A DNA stretch of 40,821 nucleotides, taken from the IMG/VR virus record IMGVR_UViG_3300007735_000725, positions 1 through 40,821 of that record; one strand, given 5' to 3'. Below the pieces are notes generated by a model. That model did no database searches. It was given only the letters and a program-made list of their open reading frames with translations, and was not told the origin of the DNA. How positions within the stretch are numbered: the stretch's first letter is position 1; each line of letters begins with the position of its first letter. Shown piece by piece: positions 31,635-37,337 of the stretch. The position numbers were made by a program, and so were the translations under genes. Source of the DNA: a virus.

Positions 31635-32063
31635 ATGTCTCACTCAGAAGCACCAATCAGTATAACAATCAAGACAGCAGCAGGTAGTTTAGTAACAGTC
31701 CGTGCAAGTGACGGAACAGAACTAGACAACATTGTTGCACAAGGACTAGACGCAATTACATCAGCCACAACAGAACTAGAAAAAGCAATTCGTGGCACAA
31801 TACCTACACCTATGACAGTAGGACAAGTTGCATCAGCACTAGGCGCCAGTATCAGCCCAATAGATAACTCAACTACTACGCTTGGTGGACGCAATTGTCC
31901 ACATGGAAAGATGACAGCAATACAAGGAACAGGTAAAGATGGTTCTATGTATCGTGGTTATTTCTGCCCAGCACCTAAAGGTGCGTTTGATAAATGTAAG
32001 AATGTTTATCTCAAAACAACTGATGCAGCATGGAACACATTCGTTCCAGAACAGGTTAAGTGA
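31635..32063 (+). CDS. Early protein with C-terminal zinc-binding motif
   Basis: Start at ATG 31635 (TAGGAG eight bases upstream) gives 142 residues. N-terminal ~75 residues are beta/helix (SITIKTAAGSLVTVRASDGTELDNIVAQGLDAITSA), linker rich in Pro/Thr, then C-terminal NCPHGKMTAIQGTGKDGSMYRGYFCPAPKGAFDKC, which has Cys/His spacing of a zinc ribbon and a pattern common to proteins beside phage nucleases. It may bind ssDNA or assist the exonuclease or helicase. The stop overlaps the ATPase start. Confidence 0.6.
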   Translation: MSHSEAPISITIKTAAGSLVTVRASDGTELDNIVAQGLDAITSATTELEKAIRGTIPTPMTVGQVASALGASISPIDNSTTTLGGRNCPHGKMTAIQGTGKDGSMYRGYFCPAPKGAFDKCKNVYLKTTDAAWNTFVPEQVK

Positions 32064-32878
32064 AAACACTTAGACGCTCTATAAAGAAAGCAGAAGTGGG
32101 GGGCGAACCATTGCCCCCTGCTTTTCAGGCTTTTGAAAGAGCGGGAATCATACTACGCAGAGCAGAAGTAACAGTCATAGCAGGCACCCCAGGTGCAGGT
32201 AAATCCTCAGTTGCACTAGCAATTGCAGCCAGAACTAAACTGCCAACACTTTACTTCAGTGCAGATACTAATGCTCACACTATGGCTATGCGTTTAATCG
32301 CAATGGCAGGTAACATGAGTCAACAAATGGCAGAGAACTTATTAAAGAAAGACCCAGAAAAAGCAAATGAAATACTATTACTTAACAACCATTTATTCTG
32401 GTCATTTGAATCTACACCTACACTTAAAGATTTAGATGAAGAAGTATCTGCATTCGAAACAGTATGGGGCAGAAGTCCTACACTTATTGTTGTAGATAAC
32501 TTAATGGACATAGCAATGGATGGACACGAAGAATTTCAGGGCATGCGTGCAGCAATGAAAGAACTAAAGTATTTGGCTAGAGATACTAATGCTGCAGTTC
32601 TAGTTCTACACCATACCAAAGAAGGATTTGAAAACTATCCATGTCAGCCACGGTCAGCAGTTCAAGGTTTAGTTAATCAGATACCAGCAATGGTATTAAC
32701 TATTGGGCAGATGAAACAAGGAGATGACAACTTCTTATGTGTAGCCCCAGTTAAAAATCGTTATGGTAAAGCAGACCAAACAGGTAACAACTATGTTACT
32801 CTTTCATTCAACCCAGAATCTATGCATCTAGATGATGTTATGATTCGTTATATGCCACAGCAACAGGAGTTAGGATGA
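32060..32878 (+). CDS. RecA/DnaB-superfamily ATPase (replicative helicase or recombinase)
   Basis: 272 residues from a GTG that overlaps the upstream TGA. Walker A AGTPGAGKSS (41-50), Walker B TLIVVDNL (141-148), and ALVLHHTKEG-like sensor region (VLVLHHTKEG, 180-189) show a RecA-fold ATPase of the DnaB/RepA type. It lacks the N-terminal primase-interaction domain of full DnaB, typical of small phage helicases. With the primase encoded nearby it would unwind the fork. RadA/Sak4-like single-strand annealing ATPases have similar size and are an alternative. Confidence 0.8.
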   Translation: MKTLRRSIKKAEVGGEPLPPAFQAFERAGIILRRAEVTVIAGTPGAGKSSVALAIAARTKLPTLYFSADTNAHTMAMRLIAMAGNMSQQMAENLLKKDPEKANEILLLNNHLFWSFESTPTLKDLDEEVSAFETVWGRSPTLIVVDNLMDIAMDGHEEFQGMRAAMKELKYLARDTNAAVLVLHHTKEGFENYPCQPRSAVQGLVNQIPAMVLTIGQMKQGDDNFLCVAPVKNRYGKADQTGNNYVTLSFNPESMHLDDVMIRYMPQQQELG

Positions 32879-33216
32879 GCAATCCACGCAAAGCAAAGGG
32901 TTCCAAAGCAGAAGCAGATGTAGTTAAATGGTTAAAGAAATGGTTCCCCTATGCAGAACGTAGGATTGCAGGTTCTCAGTTAGATAAAGGAGATATAGCA
33001 GGAGTTAATGGTGTAGTTATAGAAGTAAAGAATCACTATCGCCTAGACCTATCAGCATGGGTAAAAGAACTAGAGGTAGAGATAAGAAATGATAATGCAT
33101 GGACAGGTGTAGTCTTACACAAACGGATAGGTAAAGGAGATGTAGGAGAATGGTATGCCACAATGCCAGCAAAAATATGGATAGAATTAATCAGAAAGAT
33201 TTTAAATGATAAGTGA
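32875..33216 (+). CDS. Hjc-like Holliday junction resolvase / PD-(D/E)XK nuclease
   Basis: 113 residues. Motif order matches archaeal-type resolvases: GSKAEADVVKWLKKWFP (Glu13), RIAGSQLDKGDIAGV (Ser34, Asp40), VVIEVKNH (Glu50, Lys52). These form the PD-(D/E)XK active site. It likely resolves branched replicating DNA before packaging. It overlaps the ATPase stop (ATGA) and follows in the replication run. Confidence 0.75.
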   Translation: MSNPRKAKGSKAEADVVKWLKKWFPYAERRIAGSQLDKGDIAGVNGVVIEVKNHYRLDLSAWVKELEVEIRNDNAWTGVVLHKRIGKGDVGEWYATMPAKIWIELIRKILNDK

Positions 33217-33298
33217 ACTATTAATATTACTAACATACTTTCAACAAGAAATGATAGGATTATTACTATGGATAAGCACAGTGTTGCTGCCTACTTAG
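33206..33298 (+). CDS. Possible tiny membrane peptide
   Basis: 30 residues, MISELLILLTYFQQEMIGLL followed by LWISTVLLPT, very hydrophobic. It overlaps the end of the nuclease gene and the start of the primase gene, filling the only gap between them. AGAAAGA precedes the ATG at a weak distance. It might be a chance frame in AT-rich DNA. Confidence 0.25.
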   Translation: MISELLILLTYFQQEMIGLLLWISTVLLPT

Positions 33299-33624
33299 AA
33301 CATATAGGCGCCACCCTGCCAGCCGTGGGGCATGGTTGGCGCAAGATGAAGTGCCCATACCATGGCGATAAGCATGCATCAGCAGCCATTAATTATGATG
33401 AGAATAGATTTAAATGTTTTGGTTGTGAAGTAAAAGGTGACGTATACGATTTAATTATACATAGACAAGGAGGTAGTTATAGTGAGGCTCTCAAATTCGC
33501 AGAGGACATATCTTTACCAGGCAGCGGAGGAATACGCAAAGCATCTTCATTTAGCAGCAGAGTATCTTTCAACCCGACATCTCTCGGTAGAAGAGGGAAT
33601 GAAATTTCATCTAGGGATAGTTAA
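33268..33624 (+). CDS. Primase part 1: DnaG-type CHC2 zinc-binding domain
   Basis: 118 residues. The zinc-binding motif is C29-P-Y-H32-G-D-K-H ... F-K-C50-F-G-C53, matching the CHC2 module at the N-terminus of DnaG primases, followed by DVYDLIIHRQGGSYSEALKFAED, the conserved helix. After about residue 85 the sequence becomes Ser/Arg-rich and no longer resembles primase, while the next frame takes over the homology. Thus this gene supplies only the template-recognition domain. It overlaps part 2 by 143 bases in the plus-one frame. Confidence 0.8.
   Translation: MDKHSVAAYLEHIGATLPAVGHGWRKMKCPYHGDKHASAAINYDENRFKCFGCEVKGDVYDLIIHRQGGSYSEALKFAEDISLPGSGGIRKASSFSSRVSFNPTSLGRRGNEISSRDS
33467..33474 (+). 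promoter_or_regulatory. Internal ribosome-binding site for primase part 2
   Basis: AAGGAGGT, a near-perfect anti-16S complement, lies within the coding region of part 1 and eight bases before the GTG at 33482. It argues that part 2 is initiated independently rather than made by a frameshift or assembly error. Confidence 0.8.
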
Positions 33625-34114
33625 AGACCCATTACCTGGACATGAATCATATAAAGGTAGGTTAGCAATTCCTTATATAACACCATCAGGTGTTGTTGAT
33701 ATTAGATTTAGAAGTGTTAACAACCATCCAGATGAACCTAAATATATGGGTGTGCCTGGTGCTAAGACTACAATGTATAACGCTCAGGCAGTTCTAACTG
33801 CAGGTAATTATATATGTGTAACTGAAGGTGAGTTAGATACAGTTGTCTTAACATCTAAGACTGGACATCCATCTATTGGTATACCTGGGGTTAATAATTG
33901 GAAGCCATACTATGGAAAGATATTAGATGACTTTGAAGTAGTAATTGTGTTAGCAGATGGTGACAATGCAGGCTTAGAGTTTGGTAAGAAACTAAGCAGA
34001 GAACTAGGTAATGTTAATCTTTTACAAATGCCAGAAGGACATGATGTAAATAGCATCATAGTACAAGAAGGAAAGGAGTGGATAGATGAGCGAATTAGAA
34101 AATGTCTGGGATAA
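33482..34114 (+). CDS. Primase part 2: TOPRIM catalytic domain
   Basis: 210 residues from GTG 33482. The N-terminal 45 residues (YQAAEEYAKHLHLAAEYLSTRHLSVEEGMKFHLGIV) match the start of the DnaG catalytic core. LAIPYITPSG and DIRFRSV follow. The TOPRIM metal-binding motifs are EGELD (115-119) and ADGDNAG (158-164). The C-terminal helicase-interaction domain is absent. The separate frame and strong internal ribosome-binding site mean the zinc and catalytic domains are likely made as two polypeptides that work together. It synthesises RNA primers for the replication fork. Confidence 0.85.
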   Translation: MRLSNSQRTYLYQAAEEYAKHLHLAAEYLSTRHLSVEEGMKFHLGIVKDPLPGHESYKGRLAIPYITPSGVVDIRFRSVNNHPDEPKYMGVPGAKTTMYNAQAVLTAGNYICVTEGELDTVVLTSKTGHPSIGIPGVNNWKPYYGKILDDFEVVIVLADGDNAGLEFGKKLSRELGNVNLLQMPEGHDVNSIIVQEGKEWIDERIRKCLG

Positions 34115-34397
34115 TGATGAAAAGTTCTGGGATTTTGTAGGAGAAAATAGACGTATGGTTGGCTTATCAGTATCAGATAACCAAGGGCTAGATATATTAA
34201 ATGCGCTACGAGATATCTATTTAACTATAGAAAAAGAACCAGACAGTGCTATGCGTATGTTAACATTATTAGGCACAGTTATTTATGCCAGCAGTATAGG
34301 AGAAGGCAAACAGTTTACAGATGAAATACAAGTAGCAGCAGCAATGGAACAATTCGATACTAACATTAAGGATATATTAGATGAAGAATCCAGGTGA
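34086..34397 (+). CDS. Small acidic early protein, unknown
   Basis: 103 residues from the ATG at 34086 with GGAAAGGAG upstream, overlapping primase part 2 by 29 bases. Acidic and helical (MSELENVWDNDEKFWDFVGENRRMVGLS; GLDILNALRDIYLTIEKEPDSAMRMLTLLG). No motif. It may be a primase-interacting protein by position only. Confidence 0.5.
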   Translation: MSELENVWDNDEKFWDFVGENRRMVGLSVSDNQGLDILNALRDIYLTIEKEPDSAMRMLTLLGTVIYASSIGEGKQFTDEIQVAAAMEQFDTNIKDILDEESR

Positions 34398-34662
34398 TGT
34401 AGATACAATTACAAACGAATTAACAGCCATCTTGTTAAAGAAACAACAAGACTACGGCTCATTTAATATAGCCCACGCTCCAGGCGGGGCTATGAATGGA
34501 CTACGAGTTAGGATGCATGACAAGTTAGCAAGGCTAAATAACCTAATAGATACAGGCAACACGCCGAACTATGAGTCAGTCGAAGACACCCTTATAGACC
34601 TGGCTAACTATGCTATAATAGGACTATTGGTACAAAGAGGACAGTGGAAAGGCACAGATTAA
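34381..34662 (+). CDS. DUF1599/Nmad1-like all-alpha NTP-pyrophosphatase-family protein
   Basis: 93 residues: LLKKQQDYGSFNIA, GGAMNGLRVRMHDKLARLNNLID, and ESVEDTLIDLANYAIIGLLV. The DYG, DKxxRLxNL and EDTLxDLANYA motifs match a small family (DUF1599; also called nucleotide-modification-associated domain 1) in the MazG/dUTPase-like alpha-helical fold. It might hydrolyse a nucleoside triphosphate or handle modified nucleotides; substrate unknown. The only other hints of nucleotide metabolism are absent, so DNA modification is not proven. Confidence 0.7.
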   Translation: MKNPGDVDTITNELTAILLKKQQDYGSFNIAHAPGGAMNGLRVRMHDKLARLNNLIDTGNTPNYESVEDTLIDLANYAIIGLLVQRGQWKGTD

Positions 34663-34665
34663 AGT

Positions 34666-35322
34666 ATGAGTGAGGAATGGGTACAAGAATATCAGTTGCT
34701 TGTATCCTCCCTTGCCTCCGAGTATTCTAAAAGATATCCGATGGTTGAGCCACAGGATATCAAACAAATATTATGGCTATGGTTTGTTACACATCCAGTT
34801 AAATACAAAGAGTGGTCTAAATTACCAGCCAAAGATAAAGAAAAACTAATTGCTAAATCATTACGCAACGCAGCATTAAAGCATTGCGAAAAAGAAAAAT
34901 CCCAGAAGTCAGGTTATGACTTACTTGATTTATATTATTACGACTCTTCAGTTATAGAAGCATTTTTGCCATCTATTATTGCAGGTAGTTACGAGATACC
35001 TAGCAAGATAAAAGACCTTAACTTTAAGATGGGCAAAGGCGAAATCACAGACGGAAACAACTGGCTAGTTCTACGGTCAGACATAGAGAAAGCATACAAT
35101 CAGTTAGCAGAGGCAAAACAAAATATTTTAAGGCTACGATTCACGGTAGATAACTGCGAGTGGAATGAGTTAGGCAAAGAATTAAATACATCTGCTGATG
35201 GTGCACGTATGCGAGTTACCCGTGCAGTTAATTCTTTAATCAGACATCTAGGTGGATGGCGAACATATGTGGATATGGATAACATAGAGACAGAAGAAGA
35301 TGATGAGCCAAGAGAATCCTAA
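34666..35322 (+). CDS. Sigma-70-like (ECF-type) factor
   Basis: 218 residues. Residues ~10-85 resemble region 2 (SEYSKRYPMVEPQDIKQILWLWFVTHP...KLIAKSLRNAALKHCEKE), including acidic/aromatic DI-QI-LW-LW. Residues ~140-195 resemble region 4 (SDIEKAYNQLAEAKQNILRLRFTVDNCEWNELGKELNTSADGARMRVTRAVNSLIRHL), a helix-turn-helix with ECF-like RxR spacing. Sequence is divergent, so a sigma-like DNA-binding adaptor is possible. It may direct host RNA polymerase to late promoters. It is followed by zinc-ribbon and WhiB genes, also transcription-related. Confidence 0.65.
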   Translation: MSEEWVQEYQLLVSSLASEYSKRYPMVEPQDIKQILWLWFVTHPVKYKEWSKLPAKDKEKLIAKSLRNAALKHCEKEKSQKSGYDLLDLYYYDSSVIEAFLPSIIAGSYEIPSKIKDLNFKMGKGEITDGNNWLVLRSDIEKAYNQLAEAKQNILRLRFTVDNCEWNELGKELNTSADGARMRVTRAVNSLIRHLGGWRTYVDMDNIETEEDDEPRES

Positions 35323-35545
35323 AGAGATAAAAGATTTATTTAAAAAAGATTACAGCAACGCTATGGACCTGCGTGGTAATCCAATAGGAGATATCTGTGT
35401 GTGTGGTTCAGAACTATTTACCGCTATAGTAGCCTTTGAAAGTGGAGAGATAGCCTTCTATTTTCTAGATGGTGAATGTGTTAGTTGTGGTTCATTAGTC
35501 ACTTTACCTACACCAATAGATGAAGTAGGATTGGATTGCGACTAA
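35300..35545 (+). CDS. Small zinc-ribbon protein
   Basis: 81 residues. ICVCGS and CVSCGS give two CxC/CxxC knuckles about 34 residues apart, a zinc ribbon. No further domain. It overlaps the end of the sigma-like gene by 23 bases, and the next gene begins in its stop codon (TAATG). May act in transcription or as an adaptor to the neighbours. Confidence 0.6.
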   Translation: MMSQENPKEIKDLFKKDYSNAMDLRGNPIGDICVCGSELFTAIVAFESGEIAFYFLDGECVSCGSLVTLPTPIDEVGLDCD

Positions 35546-35706
35546 TGCCACACTATGATTTTGAATGCAAGACTTGCACAGTAGTAATAGAAACTAATGA
35601 TTCTGCTGCACCATTCTGTACCTCTTGCGGAAATATTATGATTCGTATATGGTCCTCTACACCAGTGCACTTTAAAGGAAGTGGCTTTTATTCAACAGGA
35701 GGATAA
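35545..35706 (+). CDS. FmdB-type zinc-ribbon protein
   Basis: 53 residues: MPHYDFECKTCTVVIE, then FCTSCGNIMIRIWSSTPVHFKGSGFYSTGG. This matches the FmdB (CxxC_CxxC_SSSS) regulatory zinc-ribbon family in length, motif order and the F-x-G-x-G-F-Y ending. Cys8, Cys11, Cys26 and Cys29 would bind zinc. Such proteins occur in many bacteria and phages; their job in phages is not defined. Overlaps both neighbours by one base. Confidence 0.7.
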   Translation: MPHYDFECKTCTVVIETNDSAAPFCTSCGNIMIRIWSSTPVHFKGSGFYSTGG

Positions 35707-35993
35707 TGAGATTTAGTGATACGCCAGCATGCCTTGGCATTGATGTAGAATTATTTTTTACTGAAGAAAAAGGTGGGGGATATGGGCATGTTGATTATGT
35801 TAAAAAAATGTGCAACAATTGTCCAGTGCAAAAAGAATGTTTTGATTATGCAATAGAGAACCTAGTCCATGGATTATGGGCAGGCACTAGCAAAGAAGAA
35901 AGGGATAAATATAGAAGTAAGCATGGAATAATTGGTAAAACAGTTCTTCCTGCATCTATGTTTATTGATGTGACTTATGAGCAAACTGTCTGA
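35706..35993 (+). CDS. whiB: WhiB-family transcriptional regulator
   Basis: 95 residues. Four cysteines Cys9, Cys36, Cys39 and Cys45 (CNNCPVQKEC) match the 4Fe-4S-binding pattern, followed by YAIENLVHGLWAGTSKEER, matching the conserved GVWGG turn (here GLWAG), and basic DKYRSKHG. WhiB proteins bind the primary sigma factor of actinobacteria and redirect its RNA polymerase; phage WhiB proteins are known, and one (TM4 WhiB) inhibits host septation. It is the clearest marker of the host group. It belongs to a gene run with a sigma-like factor and zinc ribbons. Confidence 0.92.
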   Translation: MRFSDTPACLGIDVELFFTEEKGGGYGHVDYVKKMCNNCPVQKECFDYAIENLVHGLWAGTSKEERDKYRSKHGIIGKTVLPASMFIDVTYEQTV

Positions 35994-36360
35994 CTTTGAT
36001 TTAGACCTATCAGTAGGACATGAAGGCGAGTCGTTAGTTAATCAACTACTAACTAATGGCAAAACCATAGAAGTTAAAACAGATTTAAAGTGGAAGAACA
36101 CTGGTAACTTATATATAGAAACTGTGTGCTGGTCACACAATAATGAAGAGTGGTATCCATCTGGTATCTCTTCAACTAAGGCTGAGTACTGGGCATTTGT
36201 ATTAGAAGGAACTGTATTGATAGTACCAATAGAACATTTACGGCGTGCCCTTACTATGTATGGCCATCCTATTACCTGTAATATAGAACCTAATCCGTCA
36301 AAGGGTTATTTGATACGACCAGATAAAATCCTCCAAGTGGTGCAAGAGTTATCTAAGTAG
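35977..36360 (+). CDS. PD-(D/E)XK nuclease-like protein
   Basis: 127 residues. VGHEGESLVNQLL (Glu16 or Glu18), KTIEVKTDLKWKNTGNLYIE (Glu32, Lys34) show an E...EVK active-site layout of PD-(D/E)XK nucleases, in the style of small phage resolvases or restriction-like proteins. C-terminal WAFVLEGTVLIVPIEHLRRAL supplies the fold's later strands. It may cut host DNA or act in recombination. It overlaps the whiB gene by 17 bases and ends the early operon before a bidirectional terminator. Confidence 0.65.
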   Translation: MSKLSDFDLDLSVGHEGESLVNQLLTNGKTIEVKTDLKWKNTGNLYIETVCWSHNNEEWYPSGISSTKAEYWAFVLEGTVLIVPIEHLRRALTMYGHPITCNIEPNPSKGYLIRPDKILQVVQELSK

Positions 36361-36377
36361 AGGGGAACTGCTTAGAA

Positions 36378-36430
36378 AACAAAAAAAGACCCCCGCTTCC
36401 TAGTATATCTACTAAGGCGGGGGTTCTTTG
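36378..36430. terminator. Bidirectional intrinsic terminator between early and late operons
   Basis: ACCCCCGC (36389-36396) pairs with GCGGGGGT (about 36417-36424), and TAGTA / TACTA continue the stem around an AT loop. On the left is AAAACAAAAAAAG, the T-run for minus-strand transcription; on the right is TTCTTTGTG, a weaker T-run for plus-strand. It stops the convergent early (plus) and late (minus) transcripts. Confidence 0.85.
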
Positions 36431-36471
36431 TGTCTATAAAGGGCATTTAAAGCCCGATTTAGGGTATATAA

Positions 36472-36663
36472 TTAGTTACTTCCACGTCCAAATTCTGTGG
36501 CTGATGGGTCTAATGCCTTTAGAACTGGGCCTGCAACGGCTGCTACACCTGCCATGGCTAGGGTCTTTAGGTCAGTTGTGCCAGCAAGGTATAGAGCAAG
36601 CACGGCTGCTACTGCAGCACGAGCATAACTTGCAACAATTGCTTTTACTTTTTTTGTATTCAT
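36472..36663 (-). CDS. Holin-like small membrane protein
   Basis: I chose ATG 36663 because the AAGGA site is five bases before it; the ATG six bases upstream touches the site. 63 residues: a basic start (MNTKKVKAIVASYARAAVA), hydrophobic helix (AVLALYLAGT), then DLKTLAMAGVAAVAGPVLKALDPSATEFGRGSN with a second hydrophobic helix. Two-helix small proteins after endolysins are usually holins. I have seen nearly this ending (GPVLKALDPS) in holin-annotated proteins of aquatic phages. It would form membrane lesions that time lysis. Confidence 0.65.
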   Translation of the reverse strand: MNTKKVKAIVASYARAAVAAVLALYLAGTTDLKTLAMAGVAAVAGPVLKALDPSATEFGRGSN

Positions 36664-36671
36664 ATCCATCC

Positions 36672-37127
36672 TTAAGGGCGTGCTACGCCCATTACTAGGG
36701 AGTAGGCACGTTTCCTAAGATACACACCATCTCCGTTTGATTGACTTCCTTTATTGCCACTAGAAGTATTACCTTCAATGACCGTAAGGAACTTCTTTCC
36801 ATCGTTGCTTTCGCATATGCCAACATGGTCAGCCTGTGCGTCATTATCGAATTGGAAGAATACTATATCACCAGGTTGAGCCTTACCAACTGGAACTACC
36901 TTGCCGTGTTTTGTAAACCATTTAAGTCCTGCATCACAAGAAGCAAATCCTTTTTTAGTTTGTGCTGCTACCTTAGATACCATTCCTGCTTTATCAAAGC
37001 ACCAAGATACAAACATTGCACACCAAGGATTATTGTTTAATCCATACCACTTGCCATACATACTGTCATTATTTTTGCCTACCTCAGTATATCCAATTTG
37101 AGATTTGGCTATATCTACTACGTTCAT
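36672..37127 (-). CDS. CHAP-domain endolysin (NlpC/P60-superfamily peptidase)
   Basis: 151 residues. The CHAP catalytic Cys36 is in PWCAMFVSWCFD, His101 in QADHVGI, and Glu118/Asn120 in VIEGNTS, the usual Cys-His-Glu/Asn set. The N-terminal 30 residues (DIAKSQIGYTEVGKNNDSMYGKWYG) are the typical lead-in. There is no signal peptide or binding domain, so it needs holin help to reach the wall. It cleaves peptidoglycan cross-bridges or stem peptides. It sits between two holin-like genes. Confidence 0.88.
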   Translation of the reverse strand: MNVVDIAKSQIGYTEVGKNNDSMYGKWYGLNNNPWCAMFVSWCFDKAGMVSKVAAQTKKGFASCDAGLKWFTKHGKVVPVGKAQPGDIVFFQFDNDAQADHVGICESNDGKKFLTVIEGNTSSGNKGSQSNGDGVYLRKRAYSLVMGVARP

Positions 37128-37133
37128 TTGTCC

Positions 37134-37337
37134 CTACTTCTTTAGTGATTGTATTATTAACTCTGTTAAGAACTCTACTTTGTCGTCTAACTGATTGACT
37201 TTATCACGCAAACTTGAGCCACCATTCGGTTTAAGTTCAGCAAGATAATGTTTTACCATCCATCTAACTCCTGCTGTAAGTGCTCCGATAAGTGTGGTTA
37301 CGGCTACGGCTAATCCAGCCCAATCAGTTGGTGTCAT
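37134..37337 (-). CDS. Membrane protein with cytoplasmic coiled tail (holin- or spanin-like)
   Basis: 67 residues. MTPTDWAGLAVAVTTLIGALTAGV is one transmembrane helix; RWMVKHYLAELKPNGGSSLRDKVNQLDDKVEFLTELIIQ is a charged coiled coil. Its ELKPNGGSSLRDKV motif recurs in holin-annotated proteins of actinobacteriophages. It may be a holin or a lysis regulator acting with the 63-residue holin-like protein. Confidence 0.6.
   Translation of the reverse strand: MTPTDWAGLAVAVTTLIGALTAGVRWMVKHYLAELKPNGGSSLRDKVNQLDDKVEFLTELIIQSLKK

Noticed and set aside
34381-35993. A defence or toxin-antitoxin system in the small early genes.
   Set aside because: No toxin, antitoxin, methylase or nuclease-sensor pair is recognisable; WhiB, sigma-like and zinc-ribbon identities explain the block better.
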